NCBI GenBank assembly: GCA_025358295.1
Contig: JANYJY010000045.1
Coordinates: 41,004-105,003, forward strand
Direction of reading: 5' to 3'
Length of the DNA stretch: 64,000 bases
DNA from: Gammaproteobacteria bacterium
GTDB taxonomy: Bacteria > Pseudomonadota > Gammaproteobacteria > Steroidobacterales > Steroidobacteraceae
The notes beneath the pieces are model-generated. The model searched no databases, was not told the DNA's origin, and saw nothing but the letters and a program-made list of their open reading frames with translations. This document shows, one piece after another, positions 44,326 through 54,058 of the stretch; within the stretch, counting starts at the first letter, position 1; every line of letters starts with the position of its first letter. A program made the position numbers and the translations under genes.

Positions 44326-46473
44326 TTAGGGCGGCTGTTCGTACTCGAAGCCGGGCTTGTCTTTGTTAGTGGAACCGAATGAGTAGACAAGTCCGATATA
44401 GATAATTCGTCCAACGACCGTGCGCTCGTAGTCCTGCGTAAACGCCGGCGAGATAGAGAATCGATGGAATCTCTGCCCATTGAATAGATCCGTCACGGTT
44501 GCAATCGCTGTCAAGTCAGTGCTCAGCAGGTATTTGTAACCGAGATTGACCAGGTTGATGGCGCCTACGAAACCCTGTGGCGTCAGCCGCTTATCCGTGC
44601 GAGTCACGGTGATTTGCGCAGAATTGTCGTCCGTTGGCCGATAATCAAGCTTGACCTTCGCATTGAGTCCGGTCGTTGATTGCAATCCAGGTATTCCCAG
44701 GGCCCTTGCATCGATCTGGCTGTAAAACACATTGCCGCTGAGGCTATAGGTGAGCTTTTGAAAGAACCGGCCGCTCGCACTAAATTCCACTCCGGCGGAT
44801 TTGTCCCGCGGCAGATTGGTCTTTGTCGTGAGCGATAAACCGTCGGCAAGATATTCGGTGACGTCGGTCACGGTGTCTTTGTTGAGGCGATAATATCCCG
44901 TCAAATCGTAACTGCGCCCCCGCCCTTCGTAGCCATAGCCGGCCTCGTAAGACTGACTGAACTGAGGCTTGAGACTCGGGTTGCCGGCGAACACATTCGG
45001 CGTGTACTCGTGATCCACGTAGGGGTTGAGATTCGAGGGATCTGGGCGATTGACGCGCCGGCTCGCGCCAAAAGACAATGTTGCTTCGTCCGACAAACTG
45101 CGATCGACGTGCAGGCTCGGGTATATCTCGAAATAGCGGTTGTTTGTCGAAATGTCGTTGGTGAGCTGCTGTGCGTCGGTGTGCACCTGCTCAGCCCTGA
45201 GGCCTCCCAACAAGGTCCAGGGGCCACGCTTCGACTGATAGCTCGCATAGACTGCGTTGATCAGTTGGCGGAATTTGAAATCATTGGTGAGGGTAGGATC
45301 AATCACCGCGGCTCCGCTTACCGGATCGATATTCCCACCAATGTTGCTAAAGCGGAAGTCGTCTTGCTCGAGGGCATAGCCGAACTTCACCGCGCGCGTT
45401 TCTGACAAAGGCAGCGCGTAGTCGGCGCCTAACTCGGTAGCGCCGTGCTGCTCATGGAAGCTTAAGTTGTTGTAGACCGTGGCGGTCGGCGGAACAAACG
45501 AGTCTTTGATGTAATCGTAGTGCTCGTGCTGGTTCGACGTCGAGCGATGCAGTGAGAAATCCAATGTCTCGCCGGGTCTCGCAAGCTTTTGCGCAAATAC
45601 CAGTCTTTCATCGTAGTCGGTTTCCGGATCGTGGCCGGAGCTCAAACGCCGGGCGAAGCTCGCCAGATCGCCATCCAGAGAGCCGCTACCGGTCAATTGC
45701 GTGTAGGTGCGTAAACCGCCGCGATCCCCCCAGCTGATCGATCCGCTGAGGGACTGGCGATCGTTGAACGCGTACTCGGTGGACAGTTTGACGGTGGGCA
45801 CCTCGCGGCGCACCCGTTCACTAATTGAATTCGTACTTTCAATGAGTGCGCCCGAGATGGGGTCCGGCGCGATCACTCTCGATTGGACCCGGCGGTCTCG
45901 GTAGTCCGCTCGATACCCTGCCGTCAGCGCTGCAGACCATGGGCCGGAGTTGTAGCTACCGGCTGCCCCTAGGACGTAACGCCCGCCACTGCCGCCGCTG
46001 GCCTGAAGGGATCCTGACGTGCCTGTCCGGCGCCCTTTGCGCGTGATGATATTGATGACGCCGGCGACGCCGTCCGCCTTGAACTGAGCGGGCGGCGTAG
46101 TAAGAACCTCGATGCGCTCGATGTCCTGAGCGGGAATCGACTGCAGATTATCGCCGGCCGATGCACCCGCAAATTGGCTTGACGGTTTACCGTCGATGAG
46201 AATCAAGACTTTGCTGTCGCCACGCAAGGAGACGATGCCATCCGGATCCACATCGACCGATGGGATGACGTTCAAGATGTCGCTCAGCGTACCGAAGGTA
46301 CTTTGAGCGTCCGCGGCCACGCTATAGACCTTGCGGTCAATCAGAGTTTCGACGTTAAGTTTCTGAGACTTAATGACGATTGTTTCCAACTGATCGGGGG
46401 CCGCCGGCGGAGACTCCGCCGCCGTTGCGACCGAGCAGAGGGCCGCAAGGGAGAAAACATACCAGGGAATCAC
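44326..46473 (-). CDS. TonB-dependent receptor / outer-membrane beta-barrel protein
   Basis: A 715-residue outer-membrane protein with a signal peptide, then a plug: QLETIVIKSQKLN, SLRGDSKVLILIDGKPSSQF, RIEVLTTPPAQFKADGVAGV and INIITRKG. The barrel lacks a long N-terminal extension. It is on the opposite strand to its receptor neighbours and ends facing the large receptor. The C-terminus is FGSTNKDKPGFEYEQPP, without the usual terminal Phe, which is unusual. The motifs resemble the group of receptors with a degenerate TonB box. Confidence 0.88.
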   Translation of the reverse strand: MIPWYVFSLAALCSVATAAESPPAAPDQLETIVIKSQKLNVETLIDRKVYSVAADAQSTFGTLSDILNVIPSVDVDPDGIVSLRGDSKVLILIDGKPSSQFAGASAGDNLQSIPAQDIERIEVLTTPPAQFKADGVAGVINIITRKGRRTGTSGSLQASGGSGGRYVLGAAGSYNSGPWSAALTAGYRADYRDRRVQSRVIAPDPISGALIESTNSISERVRREVPTVKLSTEYAFNDRQSLSGSISWGDRGGLRTYTQLTGSGSLDGDLASFARRLSSGHDPETDYDERLVFAQKLARPGETLDFSLHRSTSNQHEHYDYIKDSFVPPTATVYNNLSFHEQHGATELGADYALPLSETRAVKFGYALEQDDFRFSNIGGNIDPVSGAAVIDPTLTNDFKFRQLINAVYASYQSKRGPWTLLGGLRAEQVHTDAQQLTNDISTNNRYFEIYPSLHVDRSLSDEATLSFGASRRVNRPDPSNLNPYVDHEYTPNVFAGNPSLKPQFSQSYEAGYGYEGRGRSYDLTGYYRLNKDTVTDVTEYLADGLSLTTKTNLPRDKSAGVEFSASGRFFQKLTYSLSGNVFYSQIDARALGIPGLQSTTGLNAKVKLDYRPTDDNSAQITVTRTDKRLTPQGFVGAINLVNLGYKYLLSTDLTAIATVTDLFNGQRFHRFSISPAFTQDYERTVVGRIIYIGLVYSFGSTNKDKPGFEYEQPP

Positions 46474-46991
46474 CGTATGCCTGCCGCTCCATCCAAGAAT
46501 GGAAGTTCACGGAGCCTGATCGGGCGAACAGCTCTAGCGTTCTTTCGGATTATTGGCGGCACTTCGATCATTATTGCATCAGATTTCGACTTCGCGATCC
46601 TAAGCCGCTTGGATACGCGCATTCCCATTGAAAATAGGTGGCCGGCAGTGTGCCTTTTTTGCCTTTGTCGTGCAATGTTGCAGTGACAAGCCAAGAGCTT
46701 CTTTGCTTGACCTCAAGCGTCGAGGCCCGCCAGCCGCTGGTGTCCACCCAATTCCAAGGCCTACCGACCCAAGTTGCCGTTGGAACGTTCGAAGGCCGGA
46801 AGCACCAGAGTGTGATTCTGTGCGCCGGCTTGTACCAAAGCTGGTCAATGTTCAACGCTTTTTCACACCATCCATTCACAAGATCAATGCAACTCAATCC
46901 AAACAAACAGCTTATCGGATGAGCGTTCTTAGGCTTACCTTACCCGTCAGCACGACGCAAGAGCGGGCATGGCATTGCCACGGGGGTATGG
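46474..46991. other. Gene-free stretch of about 500 bases
   Basis: Between two divergent receptor genes. Several short frames overlap on both strands (for example one encoding RPSNVPTATWVGRPWNW on the minus strand), but none has a plausible ribosome binding site or a known domain. It may contain both promoters; no clear motif was found. Confidence 0.4.
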
Positions 46992-47969
46992 ATGGACAAG
47001 TACGCATTTAAGATTGGGCTGTCAGTGGTGATGTTGGGATGGGGTGCCGCCGCGAATGCGCAGCAGGCGGTGGCGCCTGCCGCGGAACCGAGCGACGCCT
47101 TGGCCGAGATCATCGTGACGGCCTCGCGGCGTGAGGAAACGATACAAAGATCATCGCTCGGGATCCAAGTTCTGGACGAGCAGCAGTTGAAAACGGCCGG
47201 CATCACCGATGCGAAGTCGATGACCTTGCTCGTTCCCGGGTTGCAGATCGGGATGGGCGGACCCGATACGCAGATCTACATTCGCGGGGTGGGAGATTTC
47301 GGCGCGAGCGCGCTCAGCAACCCCGCGGTTGCGACCAATTTGGATGGCGTTTACCTCGCACGCCCGGCCGCTGTGGCGGGGCAATTCTATGACCTGTCGC
47401 GCATCGAAGTGCTGAAAGGTCCCCAGGGAACGCTTTACGGTCGCAACGCCACCGGTGGCGCCATCAATATCATTACCAACCGCCCAAACTTCGAGCGCAC
47501 GGAGGGATCTTTGGAGGTCGAGGTAGGCAACTACCGCGAAGTCACGAGCGAAGGAGCGTTGAACGTGCCCTTGAGCGATCAATGGGCCATGCGCGGCGCC
47601 TTTCAGATCGTATCCCACCGCGGCTACTTGAGCGATGGCACCGACGACGCGAGTCAGCAAAGCGGCAGACTGGAAGCACTTTGGCAAGCCAATGCCAATG
47701 TCTCCTTGCTATTGCAGGCCGATTACTCGCACTTCGGCGGCAACGGTCCCGGATACGCCTCCTTGACGCCTGGTATTCCACCCGGTACGACTCGATGGGT
47801 GGGAAGCACCGATCCACGAGCGAACACCGCGCAACTCGCTCTTCCGTCCGCGCAGGCTCTGTGCGTGCCGACCGCAGTACTGAACGGCCTTGATACTGCG
47901 ACGCCGGGGGTTGGCCAGTGCCACCGCCACCATGCGATACCGGCGGCGCCGGCCCCGGAGCGCTTTTAG
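46992..47969 (+). pseudogene. TonB-dependent receptor, N-terminal part of a frameshifted gene
   Basis: Codes for signal peptide, TonB box region (EIIVTASRREETIQ), plug (IYIRGVGDFG, EVLKGPQGTLYGRNATGGAI) and the first barrel strands. The frame then enters a short tail CHRHHAIPAAPAPERF and stops at 47967-47969. The barrel continues in the next reading frame. The ATG is at 46992. The break lies in a five-G run at 47906-47910; adding one G restores the frame across GGWPVPPPPCDTGG. Whether this is a sequence error, a recent mutation or programmed slippage cannot be decided here. Confidence 0.8.
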
Positions 47970-49357
47970 TCAGCGGCCTGAGCCAGTCGTCGTACCAGGA
48001 CAATCGTATCTGGGGAGCCCATGCGGAGCTCAACTGGTCGCTCGACTGGGCGACGCTCACCGTCATGCCAGCCTACCGTTCAACCGACTTGTCTTATCTC
48101 AACAGTCCCATCTTTGCCAACTATGTGCATCCTGAAACGTCCAAGGAATCGACTATCGAAGTGCGCCTCGGTCACGCAAGCCCGGGACTCAAATGGGTCG
48201 CCGGGCTCTATTACCTGAACGAAGACCAGTACACGATCAGCGACATCATCGAGGGTCTCTTACAGAATTCCAATTCGATCGAAAACTTGCACAGCAAGAG
48301 TGCTGCCGCCTTCGGCGAGGCGACCGTGAGCATCACCGACCCGCTGCGGCTCATCACCGGCCTGCGCTTCACTCAAGACACCAAGTCGCTGACCGGCTTG
48401 GTCAACAATCTCTACCCCTCGATCGCGTTTGCGCCCCCGCCGCCGCCCGCGCCGAATCCCTGCCCGGGCACTGCGCCGTGCTTCAGCGAAAGCTTCGGCG
48501 GCAACACCAAATTCAACGAAGTCACCTGGCGCACCGGTATTGAATACGACGTCGCGGCGCAGAACATGGTTTATCTCACGGCGAGCACTGGCTACAAGGC
48601 CGGGGGCCTCAACGATTCCGGCGGCGCCATTCCCTATCAGCCCGAAAAACTGCTCGCCATCGAGTTGGGATCGAAGAATCGCTTCTTGCAGGACCGGCTG
48701 CAAGTGAATCTGGAGACATTCTATTGGAAGTATAAGCAGCAGCAAATCCCGCACGTCACGCTGGATGCGCTCGGCAATCCCGCGTTCATCTACGTCAACG
48801 CAGGGAATGCGAATGTGTACGGCTTCGATCTCGATGTCTCCGCGCGCCCGACCGCGCACGACACCCTCCATGCGGCGGTAGAGTACTTGAATTCCCGCTA
48901 CACCGAGTTCACTTACTTGCTTCCAGGCGGTACGGCGATACCGCCCCCCATCCCGGGCGTCAGTACCGGGTGCGCAGTCACTACGGTCATCGACTGCTCG
49001 GGATTCCAAATGTTGTCCTCGCCGCGATGGACGGGATCCGCTAGTGTGGATCATGTATTCCCGCTCGGATCGGGCGCACAGTTGACTGCGCACGCGGACA
49101 TGCAATTCGCGAGCGAGCGGTGGCTGGCCGTTGACTTTCTGGCGCCCCAAGAGCGCGCGCCGAGTTACATCGTCGAAACCGCCTCGCTCACCTATGGCGC
49201 TGTCACGAACAAATGGTTCCTGACGGCATTCTGCCGCAACCTGAGCAATAAAGCGGTGTACACGACCGCGACCCAGAATCCGTTTGTCGCGGGAGCCGTG
49301 GGTGCAACGCTCGCGGATCCACGAACCTACGGTGTGCGGATAGGCCTTAAATTTTGA
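47918..49357 (+). pseudogene. TonB-dependent receptor, C-terminal part of a frameshifted gene
   Basis: A 479-residue frame lying one base off the previous part. It begins inside the overlap with VPPPPCDTGGAGPG and contains only barrel strands: NRIWGAHAELNWSLDWATLT, ASTGYKAGGLNDSGG, and the C-terminal YGVRIGLKF with terminal Phe. It has no signal or plug of its own, so it cannot be an independent receptor. Together the two parts give about 785 residues, a normal receptor length. The 5' coordinate is the first possible start of the shifted frame, not a real start. Confidence 0.8.
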
Positions 49358-49428
49358 GCGAGCAAGCTCATCCAGCCACCGAATCGCACGGCGGTGTACC
49401 GGCGCAAGGCCGAACTCGTTCCTTGACC

Positions 49429-50424
49429 CTAGCGGCTCGTTTCACGCAAATGACGTATGCGCTCATCTATGGCGGGGTGGGTGGATAAATAGCCCATGTC
49501 TCCCCCGCCGCGATGCGAGTCCGCTAACTTCTTCAGCGCATCGGCGAGTAAAGTCGGCGACATCCCGTTGAGCCTCAAGACCGTCGCCGCATACGCGTCC
49601 GCCTGTTCCTCCAGCTTTCGCGAATAGCTCGCGTGCACCAGCGTCGCCGGCGCCACCGCCAAAAGACTGCTGACATCGCCCACATAAAAGGCCAAAAACG
49701 TCCCGACGACCGAACCCTGCAGAAGTAGCTGCAAACCGTGGTGCCCATGGGCGTGGCCCAGTTCATGGGCAATCGTCGCCAAGATTTGGCGATCCTCTTC
49801 AATGACATTGATGAGGTCATCGAGAATTACGATCGTGCCATCGGGCAACGTGAAAGCATTTGCGCCGAGTTGAAGCGAGCGCCGAAACAATAATTCACCT
49901 TCCGGATCGCCACCCGCGGGAAGGCGCAATGCGCGGATTTTGGCACTCAACGCCTGCTGACGGTGGAGGGGAATGCGGCTCGGCAGCAGGATATTTCCAT
50001 CCAATGCTCGGAGAGTCTCCATGGATAATTGGCGGCTTACAACCGCCGGCACCTTCGCCGCCGCCCAGGCCACCGCCCATGGCAGCACCCATACATATCC
50101 GGCGAAGGCCAGCACCACCACTGCAACGAGAGAAATCAGGGCAGATCGCGCTCGGCGCTGCAGCCGATCCACCCATCCGTCGCGATGAGCGACGGACGAC
50201 AACAGGGCATCCAGGCCACGAAGATCCCTCACCGCACAGAATGCACCGTCACTGAAATGGAGCCGACGCGGCGCGCGCCCTAGCCGCTCATCAACTTTCA
50301 CCTCACCAAACGGTATGTGCCGCTCGATGTCCTCGCCCGCGATGCTAAGAAACTGGCCATCGGCCTCCAAATTAACGACCCGAACGCGCGTTGAGTGCCC
50401 GTCGAAGTACTCAGCCGTCAACAT
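49429..50424 (-). CDS. M48-family membrane zinc metalloprotease
   Basis: A 331-residue peptidase. An N-terminal small domain of unknown fold (1-75) precedes one membrane segment (about 96-122). The catalytic HELGH is at residues 220-224 and the third ligand Glu in KLEEQADAYAA. The ATG 50424 is 16 bases after the YjgN-like gene stop, so the two are one operon. The much longer upstream frame runs through the YjgN gene and is rejected. M48 enzymes of this kind (BepA/HtpX-like) degrade or process envelope proteins. The partner suggests membrane quality control, by inference. Confidence 0.9.
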   Translation of the reverse strand: MLTAEYFDGHSTRVRVVNLEADGQFLSIAGEDIERHIPFGEVKVDERLGRAPRRLHFSDGAFCAVRDLRGLDALLSSVAHRDGWVDRLQRRARSALISLVAVVVLAFAGYVWVLPWAVAWAAAKVPAVVSRQLSMETLRALDGNILLPSRIPLHRQQALSAKIRALRLPAGGDPEGELLFRRSLQLGANAFTLPDGTIVILDDLINVIEEDRQILATIAHELGHAHGHHGLQLLLQGSVVGTFLAFYVGDVSSLLAVAPATLVHASYSRKLEEQADAYAATVLRLNGMSPTLLADALKKLADSHRGGGDMGYLSTHPAIDERIRHLRETSR

Positions 50425-50440
50425 ACGGTCATCACACGGT

Positions 50441-51547
50441 CTACAACGAAATATCGAAATCGAAAGCCGTGGCCGTTTCCTCCCCGACTGCACTGATTTT
50501 GTCCAGCTCGGCGGCAACGAACTCCTGCAACTTCCCGGCTGGCACCAGGCGGACGGCTTCCAGCTGAAACTTGGCGAGGCGAACCGCAGCCCAGGGAATG
50601 AATAGGCCAAGCGTCACCACCGTCAGTGCCAAATTGCTGACGCTGATCCACAGCAAACCGAGCGGCGACATGTTGCATTCGATGCGATGTTCGCCAATGC
50701 GCGTGCTGCGCCATATCAAATTGGTAATGAGCGCATGAAAAATCGGTCCAATCGACACTGCCACTACGATCAACGCGACATAGAGAATCGCCAATGCTCT
50801 GAGAACGGCGAAGGGATCGGCATGCGCGCCGTGCTTTTGCGCATTGGATGCAGCGATAAACGCACCGCCGATTCTACTGAAACCAACCACGATGCCGAAG
50901 ATTACGAGCCCTGCCAACAATACCAAGTATATTTGGTAGAACTGGCCGGCTCGGGCGTGAAAGGAACATTGAGTTCTTCCGAACCAGGTGTTGTTGTGCT
51001 GATACGTCTTGAGCCGCTGATGCATAAAGGGCGCCAGCACATATAACGTGATCAGCGTCAAAAGCCCGTTCAGCAGAAAAACCCGATAGGCGGAGGCGAC
51101 CGATCCTCGAAAGTGGAAACGCACCCCGCGCCAGCTCGTATTATACAGTCGAAAGCGGAACGAATTTCGCAGTAGCCACGGCATGACGATGGCGATTGCG
51201 ACTACGACAACCAAAGTTAGCGGTGAATGCAGTCGTACCGAGAAGTTATACGCGATCAGCATGGCCAGCGCGATCACGCGCCCGATAAAGATCTTGATCG
51301 GATCTCCATGAAAATCGAAGCTCGATCCGGCCAACTCGGTGTGCCTGTAGAAATATTGCATCCGCCGCACCTTCGCCCACGACGAATAGATGCCGATGGT
51401 GACGATCGTCAACAGCAGATTGACGATCCAGATGCCGAAATATTCAGCCCCGCTTCCGGTAAAAATCACGGGCTGAGGCGCAGAGTTGGTCGGGGTTCCC
51501 CCTTGCGATGCGCCGGTATCTTCCTGGCTCATAGTTCCCAATCCCAT
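50441..51547 (-). CDS. YjgN-like DUF898 membrane protein
   Basis: A 368-residue polytopic membrane protein of the DUF898 family with about six hydrophobic segments, paired repeats of the VTIGIYSSWAKVRRMQYF / VTLGLFIPWAAVRLAKFQ type, and internal GVRFHFRGS. The start is 51547 (ATG after GGGAAAAC) or the ATG 15 bases later. The family has no assigned function. The M48 protease follows 16 bases after its stop, as seen in other genomes where these genes are paired, to my knowledge. Confidence 0.88.
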   Translation of the reverse strand: MGLGTMSQEDTGASQGGTPTNSAPQPVIFTGSGAEYFGIWIVNLLLTIVTIGIYSSWAKVRRMQYFYRHTELAGSSFDFHGDPIKIFIGRVIALAMLIAYNFSVRLHSPLTLVVVVAIAIVMPWLLRNSFRFRLYNTSWRGVRFHFRGSVASAYRVFLLNGLLTLITLYVLAPFMHQRLKTYQHNNTWFGRTQCSFHARAGQFYQIYLVLLAGLVIFGIVVGFSRIGGAFIAASNAQKHGAHADPFAVLRALAILYVALIVVAVSIGPIFHALITNLIWRSTRIGEHRIECNMSPLGLLWISVSNLALTVVTLGLFIPWAAVRLAKFQLEAVRLVPAGKLQEFVAAELDKISAVGEETATAFDFDISL

Positions 51548-51707
51548 TGTTTTCCCGTGGGAAGCCTGAGCCTACACGATAACCCAACGCAGCACGAACG
51601 ACCGGAAGCTGCCGTGGCCGCCCGCCGGCACTGCTTTGCCGGCCAGTCGGCCGTTATGTTCACTGCCGTCTTGACGCTGAAGACTAGCTGGTGGTTACAT
51701 CATTGAC

Positions 51708-52490
51708 ATGACCGCACCGACGGCTCCCGTCGTGAGCCAACTCGCTCAGACCCATCTGCAACTTTTTCGGCAGCTGCACTGCAACGGTTACCCGGCCGCC
51801 GAAGTGGCCATGCTGGCGAGCGCATATCGAGCAATGATGTCGCTTTTTGCCAACCGCTTTCGGTCGTGCGGCACGCCGTTCGTCGTGCATCTCGTGGGGA
51901 CCAGTGCGGTCCTCGTCTGGTTGAAGTTACCGATTCACGTGGTGCTTGCCGGTCTTGCGCACGCCGCCTACCAGGAGGGCGATTTTCCCAATTCCCTAGA
52001 GGGGATGACTGCGCGCAAACGCCAATGGCTGGCCAAGGTCATCGGCACCGAAGCAGAGGCGTTGGTCGCTGCCTATACGGTGGGTTCGCGAAGCGTGAAC
52101 GGCATTAGGGACAGCTACGCCAGGTTTGCGCAAATGTCGTTTGCGGAGCGCCATGTCTTGCGGATGCAGCTCGCCAATGAACTCGATGATTATCGAGATC
52201 TCGCCGCGAATCATGCCGCGAATGCCGACGAGCGCATCGCCGCGATCCGACAGACCGCAACGCTGCAGGTGGAGATGGCCGAGTGGCTCGGGCATTCCCA
52301 ATTGGCGCAAGCGCTCCAGGAAACCTATGCCCATGCCATGGCTGCATCCATTCCAGCAGCCTTGATGTCACCCTTCGCTGACGCCCATCCCATCCTTCCA
52401 AATTCCTGCCGGATCCGCCCCGACATTCTTGCGAGACGCCTGGGAGTCAAAATCCGCAATCGCTTGAGGCGTCATGTCGGCATCGGCTGA
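51708..52490 (+). CDS. HD-like alpha-helical protein (DUF6817-like)
   Basis: A 260-residue helical protein. Residues 57-95 hold His61 (FVVHLVGTSAVLVWL) and His85 (LAGLAHAAYQEGDF), which read like the metal-site helices of an HD-domain phosphohydrolase-like family (DUF6817 is the closest I can recall). The rest (FAERHVLRMQLANELDDYRD, LGHSQLAQALQETY) is helical. No signal peptide. It stands convergent to the phosphodiesterase gene, 23 bases apart. The family name is a recollection; the catalytic role is unconfirmed. Confidence 0.6.
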   Translation: MTAPTAPVVSQLAQTHLQLFRQLHCNGYPAAEVAMLASAYRAMMSLFANRFRSCGTPFVVHLVGTSAVLVWLKLPIHVVLAGLAHAAYQEGDFPNSLEGMTARKRQWLAKVIGTEAEALVAAYTVGSRSVNGIRDSYARFAQMSFAERHVLRMQLANELDDYRDLAANHAANADERIAAIRQTATLQVEMAEWLGHSQLAQALQETYAHAMAASIPAALMSPFADAHPILPNSCRIRPDILARRLGVKIRNRLRRHVGIG

Positions 52491-52513
52491 TCCTCGGTTG
52501 CTGCCGAGACTGG

Positions 52514-54049
52514 TCACTTCAAAATCACCTCGAGCGGAGACATGGCATAGTGCTCGGGGATGGGGACGCCGTGTAGATGAAGTAGTGTCGGTGCGATCTG
52601 GAGTATATCCCCCTGATAACGGCCCGCACCTTGCTTGAAGGCTGGACCCCGCGCGAGCAGGAATCCTTCCGCACGATGATTGCCGGATCGTTGTTCTCGT
52701 ATCCGCTGTCGGATCTCACCCAGACTCGGCGAGCTCACGGCGTCGATCGGGGCCTCCGCGCTCCATAAAATCGCGAGGTCGGGGAAGTCGTCCGCATATT
52801 CCCCCGGAAATTCGCGCCTGACGCGAAACACCTCCTCGACGGCCTCGTGCCCCGTCAGCGGATTGATGAGCGATCTGAATACCCCCTCGAGCTCATCGAG
52901 CACGACCTCGTAGGCCCTGCCAGGATCGACGATTCCCTGGGGCTCTCGCCCCCGAAGATTTACGCGTATGTGCGAGTTTCGGTCGGTGGGCAACGAAAAC
53001 GCTCGGGTCCGACTCCAGTCCATTCCTGGAAACGCATTCTTGTTCCGGTCGAGCGCGGCGAGTGCGCGCTCCGGCAATCGGCGCTTGATCGCCAGTTTGC
53101 CATTGCGGAACATCTGGCGGGCCTGCCTTTGCGCAGGAGTCGCCGTCGAGCTGACGGGAGGAGGCACCGATTGCGGCGCGTCGCAGATCCGCATTCCCGT
53201 CTTATCGAGGATCGAGTCGACCAGATGGTCGCCGCGGTAGGCCGCCTGCATTCCATGATCGGAAAAAATGATCAGATTGTCCTCGAATGACACGCCCTCG
53301 ATCATCTGTGAAACCGCACGATCGAGCTGGCGGTAGGAATTGCGCAGTCCGTCCTTCAGGCCCGTAGGAGCCAACTCGTGATCGGGATGAGTTTCGTCGT
53401 GGTACTTCCAGAGCCAGTGCCCGGCTTTATGGGCCTCGCCGAATACGCAAAACACTAGATCCAGATCCGTCTGGCCGATGAGGTAGCTGCCCAGCTGCGC
53501 CTTCATGCGGGCGCTGGTTTCAAGGGAGATGCACAGTTTCCGATGGCTCTCCTGCGAGTCCCCGGAATCCCAGTGGGTGGTCATGGGATTTTCGCCGATT
53601 TCGGACCGGATCTGGCGAGCGAAGCTCGACGGGACCGTGGCGTAATGCCAATACGTGAATTCTGGAGACCACTCGACCACTTGTACGCCCCGCATGCTGC
53701 GCAAGGGACGATCGGTCGGAATGTCCACGATGCCGCAGCGCACGCCGCGATCGCCGAGATGCTGATAGAACCGCTTGACCCTGCGATCCGCGAACTTGTC
53801 CATCAGCGCATAGGTGCCGTTTCGAAGCTGACTTTGGAAGTAGCTGCCGTGGCGACCCGGACTGAGTCCGGTCAAGAGACTCGGCCATACAGTGCCTTGC
53901 AGCACGCGGCTTGGCGTGCTGAGCACGACGGTGGGGCAGGTGGTCAACAAATGTTTAAGGCACGGAAGCTCGCCGGCCGCCGTCCATTGCTCGGCAAGTC
54001 GCAGATCGAACGAATCCAAACCAATGACGATGGTTCTCGCTGGGGCCAT
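52514..54049 (-). CDS. Type I phosphodiesterase / alkaline-phosphatase-superfamily enzyme
   Basis: A 511-residue enzyme. Metal- and nucleophile-site marks: VIGLDSFDLRLAEQW (acidic N-terminal metal site), a Thr nucleophile in LQGTVWPSLLTGLSPGRHG, LIIFSDHGMQAAYRGDH (metal ligands), and the C-terminal ILQIAPTLLHLHGVPIPEH. It would hydrolyse a phosphodiester or phosphate, possibly of a nucleotide-sugar or lipid-linked group. The ATG has GAGG upstream and lies 9 bases after the glycosyltransferase stop, so the two act together, for example in glycan modification. No signal peptide is evident. Confidence 0.9.
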   Translation of the reverse strand: MAPARTIVIGLDSFDLRLAEQWTAAGELPCLKHLLTTCPTVVLSTPSRVLQGTVWPSLLTGLSPGRHGSYFQSQLRNGTYALMDKFADRRVKRFYQHLGDRGVRCGIVDIPTDRPLRSMRGVQVVEWSPEFTYWHYATVPSSFARQIRSEIGENPMTTHWDSGDSQESHRKLCISLETSARMKAQLGSYLIGQTDLDLVFCVFGEAHKAGHWLWKYHDETHPDHELAPTGLKDGLRNSYRQLDRAVSQMIEGVSFEDNLIIFSDHGMQAAYRGDHLVDSILDKTGMRICDAPQSVPPPVSSTATPAQRQARQMFRNGKLAIKRRLPERALAALDRNKNAFPGMDWSRTRAFSLPTDRNSHIRVNLRGREPQGIVDPGRAYEVVLDELEGVFRSLINPLTGHEAVEEVFRVRREFPGEYADDFPDLAILWSAEAPIDAVSSPSLGEIRQRIREQRSGNHRAEGFLLARGPAFKQGAGRYQGDILQIAPTLLHLHGVPIPEHYAMSPLEVILK

Positions 54050-54058
54050 TGTGCCTCT

